Source: Bacilli bacterium
GTDB taxonomy: Bacteria; Bacillota; Bacilli; Bacillales; Amphibacillaceae
Assembly (NCBI GenBank): GCA_012838505.1
Contig: DUPD01000097.1
Coordinates: 1-49,619 of the forward strand
Reading direction: 5' to 3'
DNA: 49,619 nt
The translations under genes were made by a program, and so were the position numbers. The notes below the pieces were generated by a model. That model ran no database searches and was not told the DNA's origin. It saw nothing but the letters and a program-made list of their open reading frames with translations. Below are positions 17,952 to 26,646 of this stretch, piece by piece; position 1 is the stretch's first letter; every line of letters starts with the position of its first letter.

Positions 17952-18685
17952 TTAAATTGCAGTAACTCCACCGTCTGCAACAAATTCAGCTCCAGTTGAA
18001 TAACTTGATTCATCAGAAGCAAGGAATAGAACAAGGTTAGTAATCTCTTCGGGCTCAGCAATCCGCTTAATTGGAATTTGCTTAGCAAACTCCTCTACAG
18101 CTGCTTTTGTATCCTCTTGAACAACCATTGGTGTGGCAATCACACCTGGGTGAACAGAGTTTACGCGAATGCCATAGTGCGCACACTCAACTGCAGCAGC
18201 TTTCGTCATCCCACGAACAGCAAATTTTGTATCCGTATAACCGATAGCTCCTCCAACAAGTCCATTGATCGAAGAAACGTTCACAATTGAACCTCCACCA
18301 GCTTTTTGCATTGATGGAATTGTTGTTTTCATTCCTAAGAAGACAGATGTCTGATTAATATCAACAATTCGACGGTATTCATCCTCTGTTACCTGCAAGA
18401 TTGACTTCGCCATTGTAATTCCAGCGTTGTTCACTAAGATGTTAACTGGTCCAAATGCTTCCTCAGCCTTAGCAACAACCTCTGCCCACTCATCTGCACT
18501 TGTAACATCTTGTTTGATGAACAGCGCATTTTCGCCTAATTCTTTCGCTAATTCAATACCTTTTTCTTCAAGGATATCCGTTAAAACAACTTTCGGCCTT
18601 CTTTAACAAAACGTCGAGCATGGGTAGCACCCATACCTTGTGCTGCACCAGTAATAATTGCTACTTTGCCCTCTAAACGAGCCAT
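17952..18685 (-). pseudogene. short-chain dehydrogenase/reductase, frameshifted
   Basis: The natural start is the ATG at 18685 behind AGGAGGCGTTTTTTT, giving MARLEGKVAIITGAAQGMGA with the classical SDR glycine-rich NAD(P) motif. At about 18595 one base appears missing after FVKEG, and the frame runs into a stop. In the next frame the protein continues LTDILEEKGIELAKELG, then NNAGITMAKS, the active-site YTDTK and NSVHPGVIATPM to a stop at 17952. The joined protein would be about 244 residues, the normal length for FabG-like or hydroxysteroid-dehydrogenase-like SDRs. With a single lesion and all motifs intact, either a very recent mutation or a sequencing error is possible. Confidence 0.85.
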
Positions 18686-18823
18686 AAAAAAACGCCTCCT
18701 TAAATTATGTATCTCTATTATTGAACTAAACTACTTAAACTATAGCAGTATTTGATTAAAATTTTCATACTCAGGAGTGAGCAAGTTGCAAACTCAACAC
18801 AAATTAGATTAAAAATCCCTCCC

Positions 18824-20263
18824 CTAACTATCAAGCTCTGAAACTGTGACAAACTGATAACCTTCTTCGGCCAAAAATGCTAAGATTTTCTCTACTGCTT
18901 CAACCGTCGCACCATGAATATCATGCATTAAAACAATCGAACCATCAGTCACATTCGCTTTGACATGGTTAAAAACTTTATTCGCATCACGATAGCGCCA
19001 ATCTTGAGGATCAACCGTCCAAAGTAGTGGTGTTAAATCAACCACTTCTCGAACATGATCATTGATCGCACCATAAGGCGGACGATAGAGCTTCGGCGCC
19101 TCACCAATTAGCTGTTCAATCGCTTTTGATGTCGCTTCAACCTCACGCAATATCTCTTTACTACTTAGTGTCGTTAAATCCTTATGATTCCACGTATGGT
19201 TTCCAATCTCATGACCTTGCTCCGCCATCTCCTCAATGATCCCCGGATAAAAATCCACACGATTTCCTAACACGAAAAATGTTGCCCGCGCCTGATACTC
19301 ATCTAGCAATCTCAGAATCTCAATCGTGTGCGTTGGATCAGGCCCATCGTCAAACGTCAACGCAATTTTCTTTATATCTTCATCTATTTTTACTTCTTCA
19401 GACGAGCCTTGTTGATCTACACCATTATCTTGCTTCACTTCATCAGTCAACTTCTTCTCAACCTCCAACTTTTTAACCCATTCATCCGTTAATAACCCCA
19501 TCACCTTCACAAAAGGCAACTTAATTTCCGGCGAACCAGCAGCACCTGCTGTCACCTGATATTTATCGAATTTAAACACCAGCGTCCGATCAGTCAAATA
19601 AACATTTTCATATGTTTGATCACCTGCATAAGCCCATTCCTCCAAATAATCCAGAAAGAAAAACTCACGATAATCTTCAGACTGCTCAAACTCCTCTTTT
19701 AGCAATTGAAAAACTCGATCACGATTCTCTTGACGATCATTGATCATTTCCAATTGTGATATAAACCGATCCTGACTCAAATCAACGATAAACACTTTGG
19801 AACTTTGCTCACCATTCGCTCCACCAAGATAACGCTCATTCGAAAAAACAATTGAATAAACATCATCAACAACTGGATAAATATTAAACAATAAATAAAA
19901 AGATGCTGGCTGATCTTGCAGAAACGCTTTGTTTGCCTCAAGTTCCTCAAAAAAAGCTGTCTTAGTCATTGAAACATAGTCACTAATCGCTTGATTTAAT
20001 TGATCATCACCAAACTTAGGATAATGGATCGCCAACTGATAATCCGGCTCCTCCTTTACAAGCGTGACAATATCAATCCCCTGATACGCTGAATGACTTG
20101 CTTTTAAATGATCATCTGACATAGACACCCGCGCTGGCGCCACATCAACAGTAATTGTTGCTACATTCGCATTAGCCAACTCTAAAAAAGCCGACAACCA
20201 AAAAACACCAACAAACAAAATACTCATTGCTAATATGTAAAAGATAAATTTAAATCGCTTCAT
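18824..20263 (-). CDS. PdaC-like peptidoglycan polysaccharide deacetylase
   Basis: This 479-residue membrane-anchored protein has one N-terminal hydrophobic segment (FIFYILAMSILFVGVFWL). Residues about 60-270 resemble the DUF4163/DUF3298 region found before the catalytic domain of Bacillus PdaC (YjeA). From about 297 it is a NodB-type carbohydrate esterase 4 domain. The motifs are LTFDDGPDP (catalytic Asp and metal Asp), NHTWNHKDL (metal His pair), YRPPYGA, TVDPQDWRY and IVLMHDIHG. It should remove acetyl groups from cell-wall amino sugars at the outer face of the membrane, which commonly confers lysozyme resistance. The start is backed by AGGGGATAGTTTT. It is monocistronic. Confidence 0.9.
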   Translation of the reverse strand: MKRFKFIFYILAMSILFVGVFWLSAFLELANANVATITVDVAPARVSMSDDHLKASHSAYQGIDIVTLVKEEPDYQLAIHYPKFGDDQLNQAISDYVSMTKTAFFEELEANKAFLQDQPASFYLLFNIYPVVDDVYSIVFSNERYLGGANGEQSSKVFIVDLSQDRFISQLEMINDRQENRDRVFQLLKEEFEQSEDYREFFFLDYLEEWAYAGDQTYENVYLTDRTLVFKFDKYQVTAGAAGSPEIKLPFVKVMGLLTDEWVKKLEVEKKLTDEVKQDNGVDQQGSSEEVKIDEDIKKIALTFDDGPDPTHTIEILRLLDEYQARATFFVLGNRVDFYPGIIEEMAEQGHEIGNHTWNHKDLTTLSSKEILREVEATSKAIEQLIGEAPKLYRPPYGAINDHVREVVDLTPLLWTVDPQDWRYRDANKVFNHVKANVTDGSIVLMHDIHGATVEAVEKILAFLAEEGYQFVTVSELDS

Positions 20264-20297
20264 AAAACTATCCCCTAAACTTCAATTTTCACAAACA

Positions 20298-20990
20298 TCA
20301 AAAATCTTTTTTCTGAAAAATTCGCCACAGATTCCATGGAAAATCTGCTGATGGCAACGACTCCACAGTAATTGGCGCTTTCCGCACAGGGTGCTCAAAT
20401 GAGATTGAATTTGACCAAAGCGCAATTTGTTGACCACGCTGATTAACGCGTTCACCATACTTTTGATCACCATAAATCGGATGACCGCTTGTCGCTAATT
20501 GAACACGAATTTGATGTGAACGCCCCGTATGTAATTGGACAGCCAGCAAACTAAATCCTTCTTTTGATTCAAGCACTTGATAATCTAAAATTGCCTGCTT
20601 TGCATCAGGATGCTTAGCTGACTCAACAGTGACAATATTTTTCCGGCTATCCTTTAACAAATAGTCTTCAAGTCGACCTTGTTTCTGTCTCGGAACACCA
20701 TGAACTACAGTTAAATACGTTCGCTTAATCACGCGCCTCCGAATCATATCAGACAATCGGGAAGCCGCCTTAGACGTTTTTGCAAACACAATCGCACCGC
20801 CCACCGGACGATCCAACCGGTGAACAAGACCTAAATAAACATTACCAGGCTTTTGATAACGAATTTTCAGATCATCTTTCAGGATTGTTAATAAATCAAG
20901 ATCACCACTCCGATCCTCCTGAACCGGAATATTAACCGGTTTTTCTACGATCAATAGATGATTATCTTCAAATAAAATCGGTATCTTCAT
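20298..20990 (-). CDS. RluA-family RNA pseudouridine synthase
   Basis: This 230-residue cytoplasmic enzyme lacks an S4 domain. The catalytic segment GLVHRLDRPVGGAIVFAKT carries the essential Asp (about residue 57). It is followed by KTYLTVVHG-like and LHTGRSHQIRVQLA motifs, the standard RluA signature. It isomerises uridine to pseudouridine in rRNA or tRNA. The short form without S4 resembles Bacillus YhcT/RluA-like proteins, and the target site cannot be assigned. The ribosome binding site GAGGAGC lies close before the ATG. Confidence 0.9.
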   Translation of the reverse strand: MKIPILFEDNHLLIVEKPVNIPVQEDRSGDLDLLTILKDDLKIRYQKPGNVYLGLVHRLDRPVGGAIVFAKTSKAASRLSDMIRRRVIKRTYLTVVHGVPRQKQGRLEDYLLKDSRKNIVTVESAKHPDAKQAILDYQVLESKEGFSLLAVQLHTGRSHQIRVQLATSGHPIYGDQKYGERVNQRGQQIALWSNSISFEHPVRKAPITVESLPSADFPWNLWRIFQKKDF

Positions 20991-21174
20991 TATTTAGCTC
21001 CTCAAAACTTGTTACATTAATCATACCATTTTTACAGCGACTTTTATGCTTATTCTATATTATTGTTGAAGATTAAAAATTCATGCACGGATTCGAATCA
21101 ATTGATTGTTCACTAAAAGTATGGCTTAATAGATTGGTAGAAGAATTATACAGAGATGGAGTGAATATGTAAGA

Positions 21175-21774
21175 TTGGGAGAAAGAAAAATCGATCATAT
21201 GCTACAAATCAAAACAGGTGGCCTTAGGGAATGGCGGAAAGAAACAGACAAATATAATAGATATGAAGCAACACCGTATCAAGCACTAGAAAGCTTAATT
21301 CAACATTATAAGCTAAAGCCGACCGATCACGTCGTTGATTTCGGTAGTGGTAGAGGAAGGGTTTCATTTTTCCTCCATAACCACTTTAATGTGCCCATTA
21401 CTGGGGTCGAAATGAACGATCTCACTTTTGAAGAATCACAAATTAACAAGGCAACATATCGACAGAAAAATAAACATCTAACAGCACCGATAAAATTTGA
21501 ATTTGGACTTGCTGAACAGTACGAGATTAAGCCAGAAGATAACGTTTTTTACTTTTTCAATCCTTTTTCAGTGAAAATATTCAAACAAGTCATCCACAAT
21601 ATTTTACGTTCCGTTGACGAACACAAACGCCCTGTCGACATTATCTTTTATTACCCACTGCCTGAATTTAAAAAGTTTCTTAAAAAAGAAACGCCGTTCA
21701 AACTGATAAATAAAATCCAAGGCTACAAGCCACACAAAAAATATGGTAAATTCTTAATCTTTAGGCTAAAGTAA
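21175..21774 (+). CDS. class I SAM-dependent methyltransferase, paralogue A
   Basis: This protein of 199 residues begins with TTG, a start supported by alignment with its paralogue at 24594 (MGERKIDH versus MTERKYDQ). The SAM-binding motif I is VVDFGSGRGRVSFFL near residue 54, and post-I is ITGVEMN. A conserved NVFYFFNPFS follows, the position where N/D-PP-type methyltransferases have their motif IV; here it reads FFNPFS. The substrate is unknown. The C-terminal lysine-rich KPHKKYGKFLIFRL is shared with the paralogue. It is monocistronic and ends at a bidirectional terminator. Confidence 0.85.
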   Translation: MGERKIDHMLQIKTGGLREWRKETDKYNRYEATPYQALESLIQHYKLKPTDHVVDFGSGRGRVSFFLHNHFNVPITGVEMNDLTFEESQINKATYRQKNKHLTAPIKFEFGLAEQYEIKPEDNVFYFFNPFSVKIFKQVIHNILRSVDEHKRPVDIIFYYPLPEFKKFLKKETPFKLINKIQGYKPHKKYGKFLIFRLK

Positions 21775-21786
21775 ATCGCAAAATTT

Positions 21787-21829
21787 AAAAGGTGTCTCTC
21801 ACTTTAATACTTGAGAGCCACCTTTTTGA
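21787..21829. terminator. bidirectional terminator
   Basis: AAAAGGTG(T)CTCTCA pairs with TGAGAG(C)CACCTTTTT. It lies between the convergent methyltransferase and deaminase genes. Confidence 0.9.
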
Positions 21830-22306
21830 TTACTTCTGATGGAGTTTGCGATGAAGCTCGCGCACTTGTTCCGCGAGCTCTGGAACAGGTCCAGCTACTT
21901 CTGTATCCCGAATCACATCTTGAATTGGCAAATTACGAACACGGGACGGCGCCACCCCTAACTCACTTAACCATTGAACAAGCTGTTCAGATGAACTAGC
22001 ATAGACAATCCGACCTAAACCGACCCAACCATGAGCCGCTGCACACATCGGACAATGTTCTCCAGAAGTATAGACTGTCGCCTGACTTCTTGCTTCAGGA
22101 GTCATATTCTCCGCCGCCCATCTGGCGATCGCAAACTCTGGATGTTGCGTATGATCACCACCAGCTACATGATTATGATCCTCAAACAGTACCTCGCCCT
22201 CTTGCGAAACAAGTACCGATCCAAATGGCTCATCACCCTTATCAAATGCCATCTCTGCTAACTCAACGCAACGGCGTAGATGCTTCAAATCGACTTCACT
22301 AATCAC
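21830..22306 (-). CDS. nucleoside/nucleobase deaminase of the CDA fold
   Basis: This 158-residue protein starts with GTG behind AGGGGGATTTTATC. Zinc-site motifs are present: HPEFAIARWA (about 55-64; His ligand and catalytic Glu, with Pro where most relatives have Ala) and SGEHCPMCAAAHG (two Cys ligands at about 83-86). The size matches guanine deaminase and tRNA adenosine deaminase relatives of COG0590. The tRNA-deaminase features PCxMC-x-GA and its helical tail are not clear, so a free purine or pyrimidine base or nucleoside is the likelier substrate. I cannot assign the exact one. Confidence 0.85.
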   Translation of the reverse strand: MISEVDLKHLRRCVELAEMAFDKGDEPFGSVLVSQEGEVLFEDHNHVAGGDHTQHPEFAIARWAAENMTPEARSQATVYTSGEHCPMCAAAHGWVGLGRIVYASSSEQLVQWLSELGVAPSRVRNLPIQDVIRDTEVAGPVPELAEQVRELHRKLHQK

Positions 22307-22541
22307 GATAAAATCCCCCTTTAAATTTCAGTAATCGTTAGCTGCACTTTGCAGTCATTATTTATCACTATCCTATCGTTAATATAGCACCTATTGCCCC
22401 AATATCCAACTAACGATCACTCACCTAAACATTAAATGATACGATCTTTTATCGTGATTGCCCCAGTCACAAAACCATGCTATATTATAGCTAGAACCTA
22501 CATCTTAGACCTCGCATCAAAATCTACAAGGATGTGATTTC

Positions 22542-23447
22542 ATGGCAACCCTGCCACTACTGATCCAAGAAAAACCCCCATCACGATTGACCTACACAAA
22601 ACACGACCAACTGTACAAAGAATTAATTCAAACATTTTTTCAAGAATTTCTCGAAGTGTTCTTTCCTGAGATTCACAAAGCAATTGATTTTGGGAGAGTT
22701 AAGCCATTATCGGAGGAAGTTTACACAAACATGCTTGATGGCGATACGCGCAGACTCGATCTCGTGATTGAAACAAAATTGAAAAAAACCGATGTGGTGA
22801 TTATTGTTCACATCGAACCCCAAAGCTATCAGCAACCCGACTTTAACGAGCGAATGTATCGTTACTTTAGTATGCTCTACAACAAGTACAGAAAACCAAT
22901 TATCCCGATTGCAATTTTCAGTCACGACCGCCAACCGGTAGAGGATCATTATACGATGGCATTTGATTTTTTCCATGTCCTTACCTTTAATTACTTAACA
23001 CTACATTTACGAAAAATGAACTGGCGTGACTATATCCGTTCTGATAACCCTGTCGCAGCGGCACTACTTAGCGAAATGGGCTATCAAAAAGAAGAACGAA
23101 TCGAAGTTAAAAAAGAATTTTTACGAATGATTACTCGAATGGAACTCGACCCAGCTAGACAACGCTTAATTTACGGATTTTTCGAATCTTATTTAAAACT
23201 AACCGAACAAGAGGAGGAACAACTGATGGACGAAGTGAGCAAACTACCAGAGGCGGATAAAATTTTTGAGATCCCTATTTCTTATGAAGAGAAAGGGAAG
23301 GAGATTGGGAAAGAGATTGGAAAAGAAATCGCAAAAAAAGAGATGGTGATCGAGATGCTTAAAGAAGGAATGGATTTAAAATTAATCGAGAAAATCTCAC
23401 ATTTGGATATTGAAGAAATCAAACAATTAAAAGAACTAGCGAAATAA
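22542..23447 (+). CDS. Rpn-family recombination-promoting nuclease / PD-(D/E)XK putative transposase
   Basis: This 301-residue protein is intact. It has the Rpn/PDDEXK_2 layout: KHDQLYKELIQTFFQEFLEVFFPE at the start, then the nuclease core RRLDLVIETKL and VVIIVHIEPQSYQ with Asp, Glu-x-Gln metal ligands, and later YRYFSMLYNKYRKPIIPI. The tail carries a short tandem repeat (GKEI three times, then AKKE) and the closing helix pair MDLKLIEKISHLDIEEIK, usual for this family. Rpn proteins are DNA endonucleases linked to RecA-independent exchange and phage defence. A deletion derivative with the same promoter and leader lies at 33400-33766. Confidence 0.88.
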   Translation: MATLPLLIQEKPPSRLTYTKHDQLYKELIQTFFQEFLEVFFPEIHKAIDFGRVKPLSEEVYTNMLDGDTRRLDLVIETKLKKTDVVIIVHIEPQSYQQPDFNERMYRYFSMLYNKYRKPIIPIAIFSHDRQPVEDHYTMAFDFFHVLTFNYLTLHLRKMNWRDYIRSDNPVAAALLSEMGYQKEERIEVKKEFLRMITRMELDPARQRLIYGFFESYLKLTEQEEEQLMDEVSKLPEADKIFEIPISYEEKGKEIGKEIGKEIAKKEMVIEMLKEGMDLKLIEKISHLDIEEIKQLKELAK

Positions 23448-23565
23448 GTAAAATAGCTTAGATCATTAGATAATGCTCGATTCAACTTGATTATCACTAA
23501 TTGAACTACCTTTACTTATCACTCTCATGCGTCGATTGAAGTAAAATCTAGGATCGGAAAGCAGC

Positions 23566-23616
23566 TAAAAAGCAGCTCAAAGCCCTGAGACAAGGAGATT
23601 TGAGCTGCTTTTTTAT
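23566..23616. terminator. bidirectional terminator
   Basis: AAAAAGCAGCTCAAA pairs perfectly with TTTGAGCTGCTTTTT over a 17-base loop. It serves the convergent Rpn and CMD genes. Confidence 0.92.
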
Positions 23617-23637
23617 TATAAATTTATCGAAGCTTGA

Positions 23638-24048
23638 TTAAATTTCTGGTGTTGAAACGGTAATCCCCTGTTCTTTAAATACCTTTTGGGCAACCTTAAG
23701 TGCATTCAGCGCACTTGGGAATCCAACATATGCAATCAAATGAATGATGCACCCGACAATTTCTTCTGGTGTTAAACCGACACTAAGCCCTGTCTTAATA
23801 TGCATCTCAATTTGAGGTTTACCTTGAGCTACGAGTGCTGTAATCGTCGTCAGCACCTTCTGCTTATTGTCGAGTCCTGGTCGTGAATAAATATCACCAA
23901 AAGCAAACTCAACAACGTACTTTTCTAAATCAGGAGCAATATCCTTAAAGCCCGCACCAATATCCATAAACCCTGTTGGATTATCATCGGGTGACTGTGT
24001 AAGCTCTTGAATTTTATCGATCCCTTTTTGATAACGATCACTAGTCAT
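23638..24048 (-). CDS. carboxymuconolactone decarboxylase (CMD) family protein
   Basis: This 136-residue all-helical protein has the CMD core YVVEFAFGDIYSRPGLDNKQ, then VLTTITALVAQGKPQIEMHI and GLTPEEIVGCIIHLIAYVGF. It lacks the CxxC pair of the peroxidase-like AhpD branch and has one Cys in this region, so it is closer to the gamma-CMD-like branch. The reaction is unknown; stand-alone members are common in Firmicutes. The gene has its own terminator and no catabolic neighbours. Confidence 0.88.
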   Translation of the reverse strand: MTSDRYQKGIDKIQELTQSPDDNPTGFMDIGAGFKDIAPDLEKYVVEFAFGDIYSRPGLDNKQKVLTTITALVAQGKPQIEMHIKTGLSVGLTPEEIVGCIIHLIAYVGFPSALNALKVAQKVFKEQGITVSTPEI

Positions 24049-24193
24049 TTAAAAATTCCTCCTCGAATTAATTAGTCAGTATCTTCTAATAATAGTAGTA
24101 CACCACCTCGATAAACACAAGCGAAGTGAATGATCAGACGATATTATCGGCATTAAGCATTACTATAAAAAGTTACAATCGCCTCGGAAAAAT

Positions 24194-24224
24194 AAAAAGA
24201 AGCAACCCAATCATTGCTTCTTCT
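24194..24224 (-). terminator. terminator after truncated regulator
   Basis: AAAAAGAAGCAA pairs with TTGCTTCTTC. Read leftward it ends in a CTTTTTATTTTT tail just past the regulator stop codon. Confidence 0.8.
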
Positions 24225-24246
24225 GTTAATCTATTAAATTTAAAAT

Positions 24247-24468
24247 TTAGCCTTTAATCTCTTTTATATACCGGTAAATTGTCGGTATTGAGACTTGAAG
24301 TATGTCTGCGACACTAGATACTGCACCTTTCATCGAGAAGATACCCCGATCATTTAAAGTTTTAACTATTTCTATCCGATCTGAAGGCGATAGATTATTT
24401 CTCTTTAAATTTTCTTCTGGAATAATAGTAAAAATAATCTCCTCAATCGATTGAGAGAAATATTCCAC
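24247..24468 (-). pseudogene. C-terminal HTH fragment of a YheO/DauR-type regulator
   Basis: The 73-residue frame covers only the end of the family: a linker helix (VEYFSQSIEEIIFTIIPEE), then the winged HTH with EIVKTLNDRGIFSMKGAVSS and LQVSIPTIYRYIKEIKG. Full YheO/DauR regulators of about 220 residues have a PAS-like sensor domain first. Here an in-frame TAA lies 30 bases upstream and no sensor can be found before the methyltransferase gene. There is no clear ribosome binding site. It is probably a remnant, though expression of a free HTH peptide cannot be excluded. Confidence 0.65.
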
Positions 24469-24593
24469 TTGATTACTAATTCCACTACCATTTTAATGAT
24501 TATTTATTATGGCGTCTCAATTTACCCCTTGCGCACCTAATCAAAATGTGGCTTAATGATTAAAGCACAATTGAAAATGGAGTGGCGTACAAG

Positions 24594-25190
24594 ATGACTG
24601 AACGAAAATACGATCAAACCCTACACATTAAAACAGACGGTCTGAGAGAACCGCAAGCACATACTGAGAAGTATAACCGCTATGAAGCAACACCATACAT
24701 CGCACTTGAAAAACTGATTAAACAATACCGACTACAGCCTAGCGATCAGGTTGTTGATTTTGGCAGTGGTAAAGGCCGAATCTCATTCTTCCTCCACTAC
24801 CACTTTGACGTCCCAATTACAGGCATCGAAATCAACACACTCACATACGAAGAAGCGATGGCAAACAAACAACAATACGAACAAAATAACCCGCACTTAA
24901 CCGCACCAATCAAATTTGAATGCAACTATGCGGAGCAATATCGAATCGCCCCAAAAGATAACGTCTTCTATTTTTTTAACCCTTTTTCGCTAAAAACTTT
25001 CAAACAAGTCATCTATAACATCCTAGCTTCAACAAGACGGCACAAGCGCAAGGTCGATCTAGTACTATATTACCCACTCCCAGAGTTTAAAAACTTTCTC
25101 GACCAAGAGACGCCATTTCAATTAAGCGAATCAATCAAAGCGTACAAGAAGCATGGCAAGTATGGTGAGTTTTTAATTTATCGAATTTAA
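24594..25190 (+). CDS. class I SAM-dependent methyltransferase, paralogue B
   Basis: This 198-residue protein starts at the ATG with GGAG 11 bases upstream; an earlier in-frame GTG overlaps that site. Motif I is VVDFGSGKGRISFFL, post-I is ITGIEIN, and NVFYFFNPFS is conserved with paralogue A at 21175. The two align along their full length. Both have the same start context (GGAGTG) and are followed by strong terminators, so they come from a duplication about 3.4 kb apart, now separated by a deaminase, Rpn, CMD and a regulator remnant. The methyl acceptor is unknown. Confidence 0.85.
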   Translation: MTERKYDQTLHIKTDGLREPQAHTEKYNRYEATPYIALEKLIKQYRLQPSDQVVDFGSGKGRISFFLHYHFDVPITGIEINTLTYEEAMANKQQYEQNNPHLTAPIKFECNYAEQYRIAPKDNVFYFFNPFSLKTFKQVIYNILASTRRHKRKVDLVLYYPLPEFKNFLDQETPFQLSESIKAYKKHGKYGEFLIYRI

Positions 25191-25196
25191 TAAAAC

Positions 25197-25239
25197 AAAA
25201 CAGGTGCCTACGCATGAATCTGCGTGGACACCTGTTTTA
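25197..25239. terminator. bidirectional terminator
   Basis: AAAACAGGTG and an inner ACGCA pair with TGCGT and CACCTGTTTT, between the methyltransferase B and acetate transporter genes. Confidence 0.92.
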
Positions 25240-25263
25240 CTATCATCTATTTATCTAAATTCA

Positions 25264-25887
25264 TTAACTAGCTTGTCTAATTTCAGGATTTATAACTACT
25301 GGAGCTTTATATGCACCAATCGGTAAAATCTCTTTTCCATATAACTCATTTAATACTTGAGCCATCGCAGCATAAATTGCTGAGAAACCACAAATAATGC
25401 CTTCATATCCCGCAATCGTTAAAATCACGCTAGAACCTGTGAAGTTGCCAATCGCAAGTAAGAAAAATAAAATCGTTAATGTCCCAAAGACAACTTGAAG
25501 TGCTTTATTAATCCGTAACGTCCCGATAAACATAAAGAAGGTAAACAATCCCCACATGAATAAGAATGCAGCCATTGATAACGAACCTGCCGCTTCACCG
25601 TATCCCATAATTGGAAGGATATTTAGACCAACTAAGGCTAACCAGAAAAATCCGTACGACGTAAAAGCCGTTGCTCCAAATGTATTATTTTTCTTAAATT
25701 CCATGATGCCAGCAATCACTTGCGCTAGACCACCATAAAAGATTCCCATTGCTAAGATCATTGCGTCCAATTCAAAAAAACCTGCATTATGAATATTCAA
25801 CAAGATCGTTGTCATCCCAAAACCCATTAAACCTAATGGTGCTGGGTTTGCAATTATTTCTGTAATGTTTGTAACTTTCTTTTCCAA
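25264..25887 (-). CDS. acetate uptake transporter, SatP/YaaH (GPR1/FUN34) family
   Basis: This protein of about 207 residues has six hydrophobic helices. The family signature [14 protein letters not shown] appears near the start (about residues 13-26), followed by [20 protein letters not shown]. Such channel-like transporters carry acetate or succinate with protons through the plasma membrane. The TTG at 25887 is favoured because GGAG lies eight bases upstream; the GTG at 25896 is too close to that site. It is monocistronic. The length is normal. Confidence 0.92.
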   Translation of the reverse strand: MEKKVTNITEIIANPAPLGLMGFGMTTILLNIHNAGFFELDAMILAMGIFYGGLAQVIAGIMEFKKNNTFGATAFTSYGFFWLALVGLNILPIMGYGEAAGSLSMAAFLFMWGLFTFFMFIGTLRINKALQVVFGTLTILFFLLAIGNFTGSSVILTIAGYEGIICGFSAIYAAMAQVLNELYGKEILPIGAYKAPVVINPEIRQAS

Positions 25888-26069
25888 TCCTGTCACTCCA
25901 TACTATGATACTTGTGTCAACACACAGCTAAGCAAGTATAGGTGTGAAGACGTTATCATGTCAAGCTTTTCAACCTGTTAAATGATTCCTCTTTTACTGG
26001 CATAACCTATACATAATTTTCTCCAACTGAATAGACTATACAAAATGAACTTTAGGGATTGAATAGAAG

Positions 26070-26600
26070 ATGGATAATGAACTGAAAGCATTAATAGGCG
26101 AATGGGAACAAGCACTAGGCACACTTGCATCTGCAATCGGTAATACCCCTTCATTTCAATTTAATCAAATCATGCAAAACAACTTAGCGTTAATCGGTAA
26201 CACGATGCAAGCAACAGGAAATGCTCTAATTGCGGATAGTGAGCCAATTATCACATTGACTAAGATCGGTAATCAAATTCAAGCAATCGGAAACACAACT
26301 GTCATCACATCATTATTTACCAAGAACCATGCATTACAACCTGAACTACAGATTAAAGGTGACTTGCTCCAATCTTTCGGAAGTGCAATTTCGTTACCCG
26401 ATCTATTCATGATCGAAAATAAGTCATCAACTGATCTGTTGAATATATGTGTATCAATCCTCCAGAGCATTGGCAACTATCTACAAGCTTTAGCCACGAA
26501 AATTGGCGCCAATGAGAAAGGAACAATGATTAACTTAGCTGGTAGCTGGATTCAAACAATTGGCGCATTTATTCAAGCTTTCACACAAAGTATAGCCTAA
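26070..26600 (+). CDS. repetitive protein with IGN/Q-x-x-G repeats (DUF6944-like)
   Basis: This 176-residue protein has no signal peptide and is made of about seven imperfect repeats of 20-25 residues. Recurring cores include IGNTMQATGNALI, IGNQIQAIGNTTV, KGDLLQSFGSAIS, SIGNYLQALATKIG and AGSWIQTIGAFIQAF. Each looks like a pair of short amphipathic helices with Gly-Asn turns. I recall Bacillaceae proteins of this kind filed as a family of repetitive proteins of unknown function. A weak AGGGAT precedes the ATG. It stands alone; function is unknown. Confidence 0.7.
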   Translation: MDNELKALIGEWEQALGTLASAIGNTPSFQFNQIMQNNLALIGNTMQATGNALIADSEPIITLTKIGNQIQAIGNTTVITSLFTKNHALQPELQIKGDLLQSFGSAISLPDLFMIENKSSTDLLNICVSILQSIGNYLQALATKIGANEKGTMINLAGSWIQTIGAFIQAFTQSIA

Positions 26601-26646
26601 CCTCTTAATATGAATAAACCGGGATCACGGATAATTAAACCAAAAA

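Noticed and set aside
20282-20473. Same-strand overlapping 63-codon frame at the end of the pseudouridine synthase gene
   Set aside because: It is an out-of-frame reading of conserved RluA sequence.
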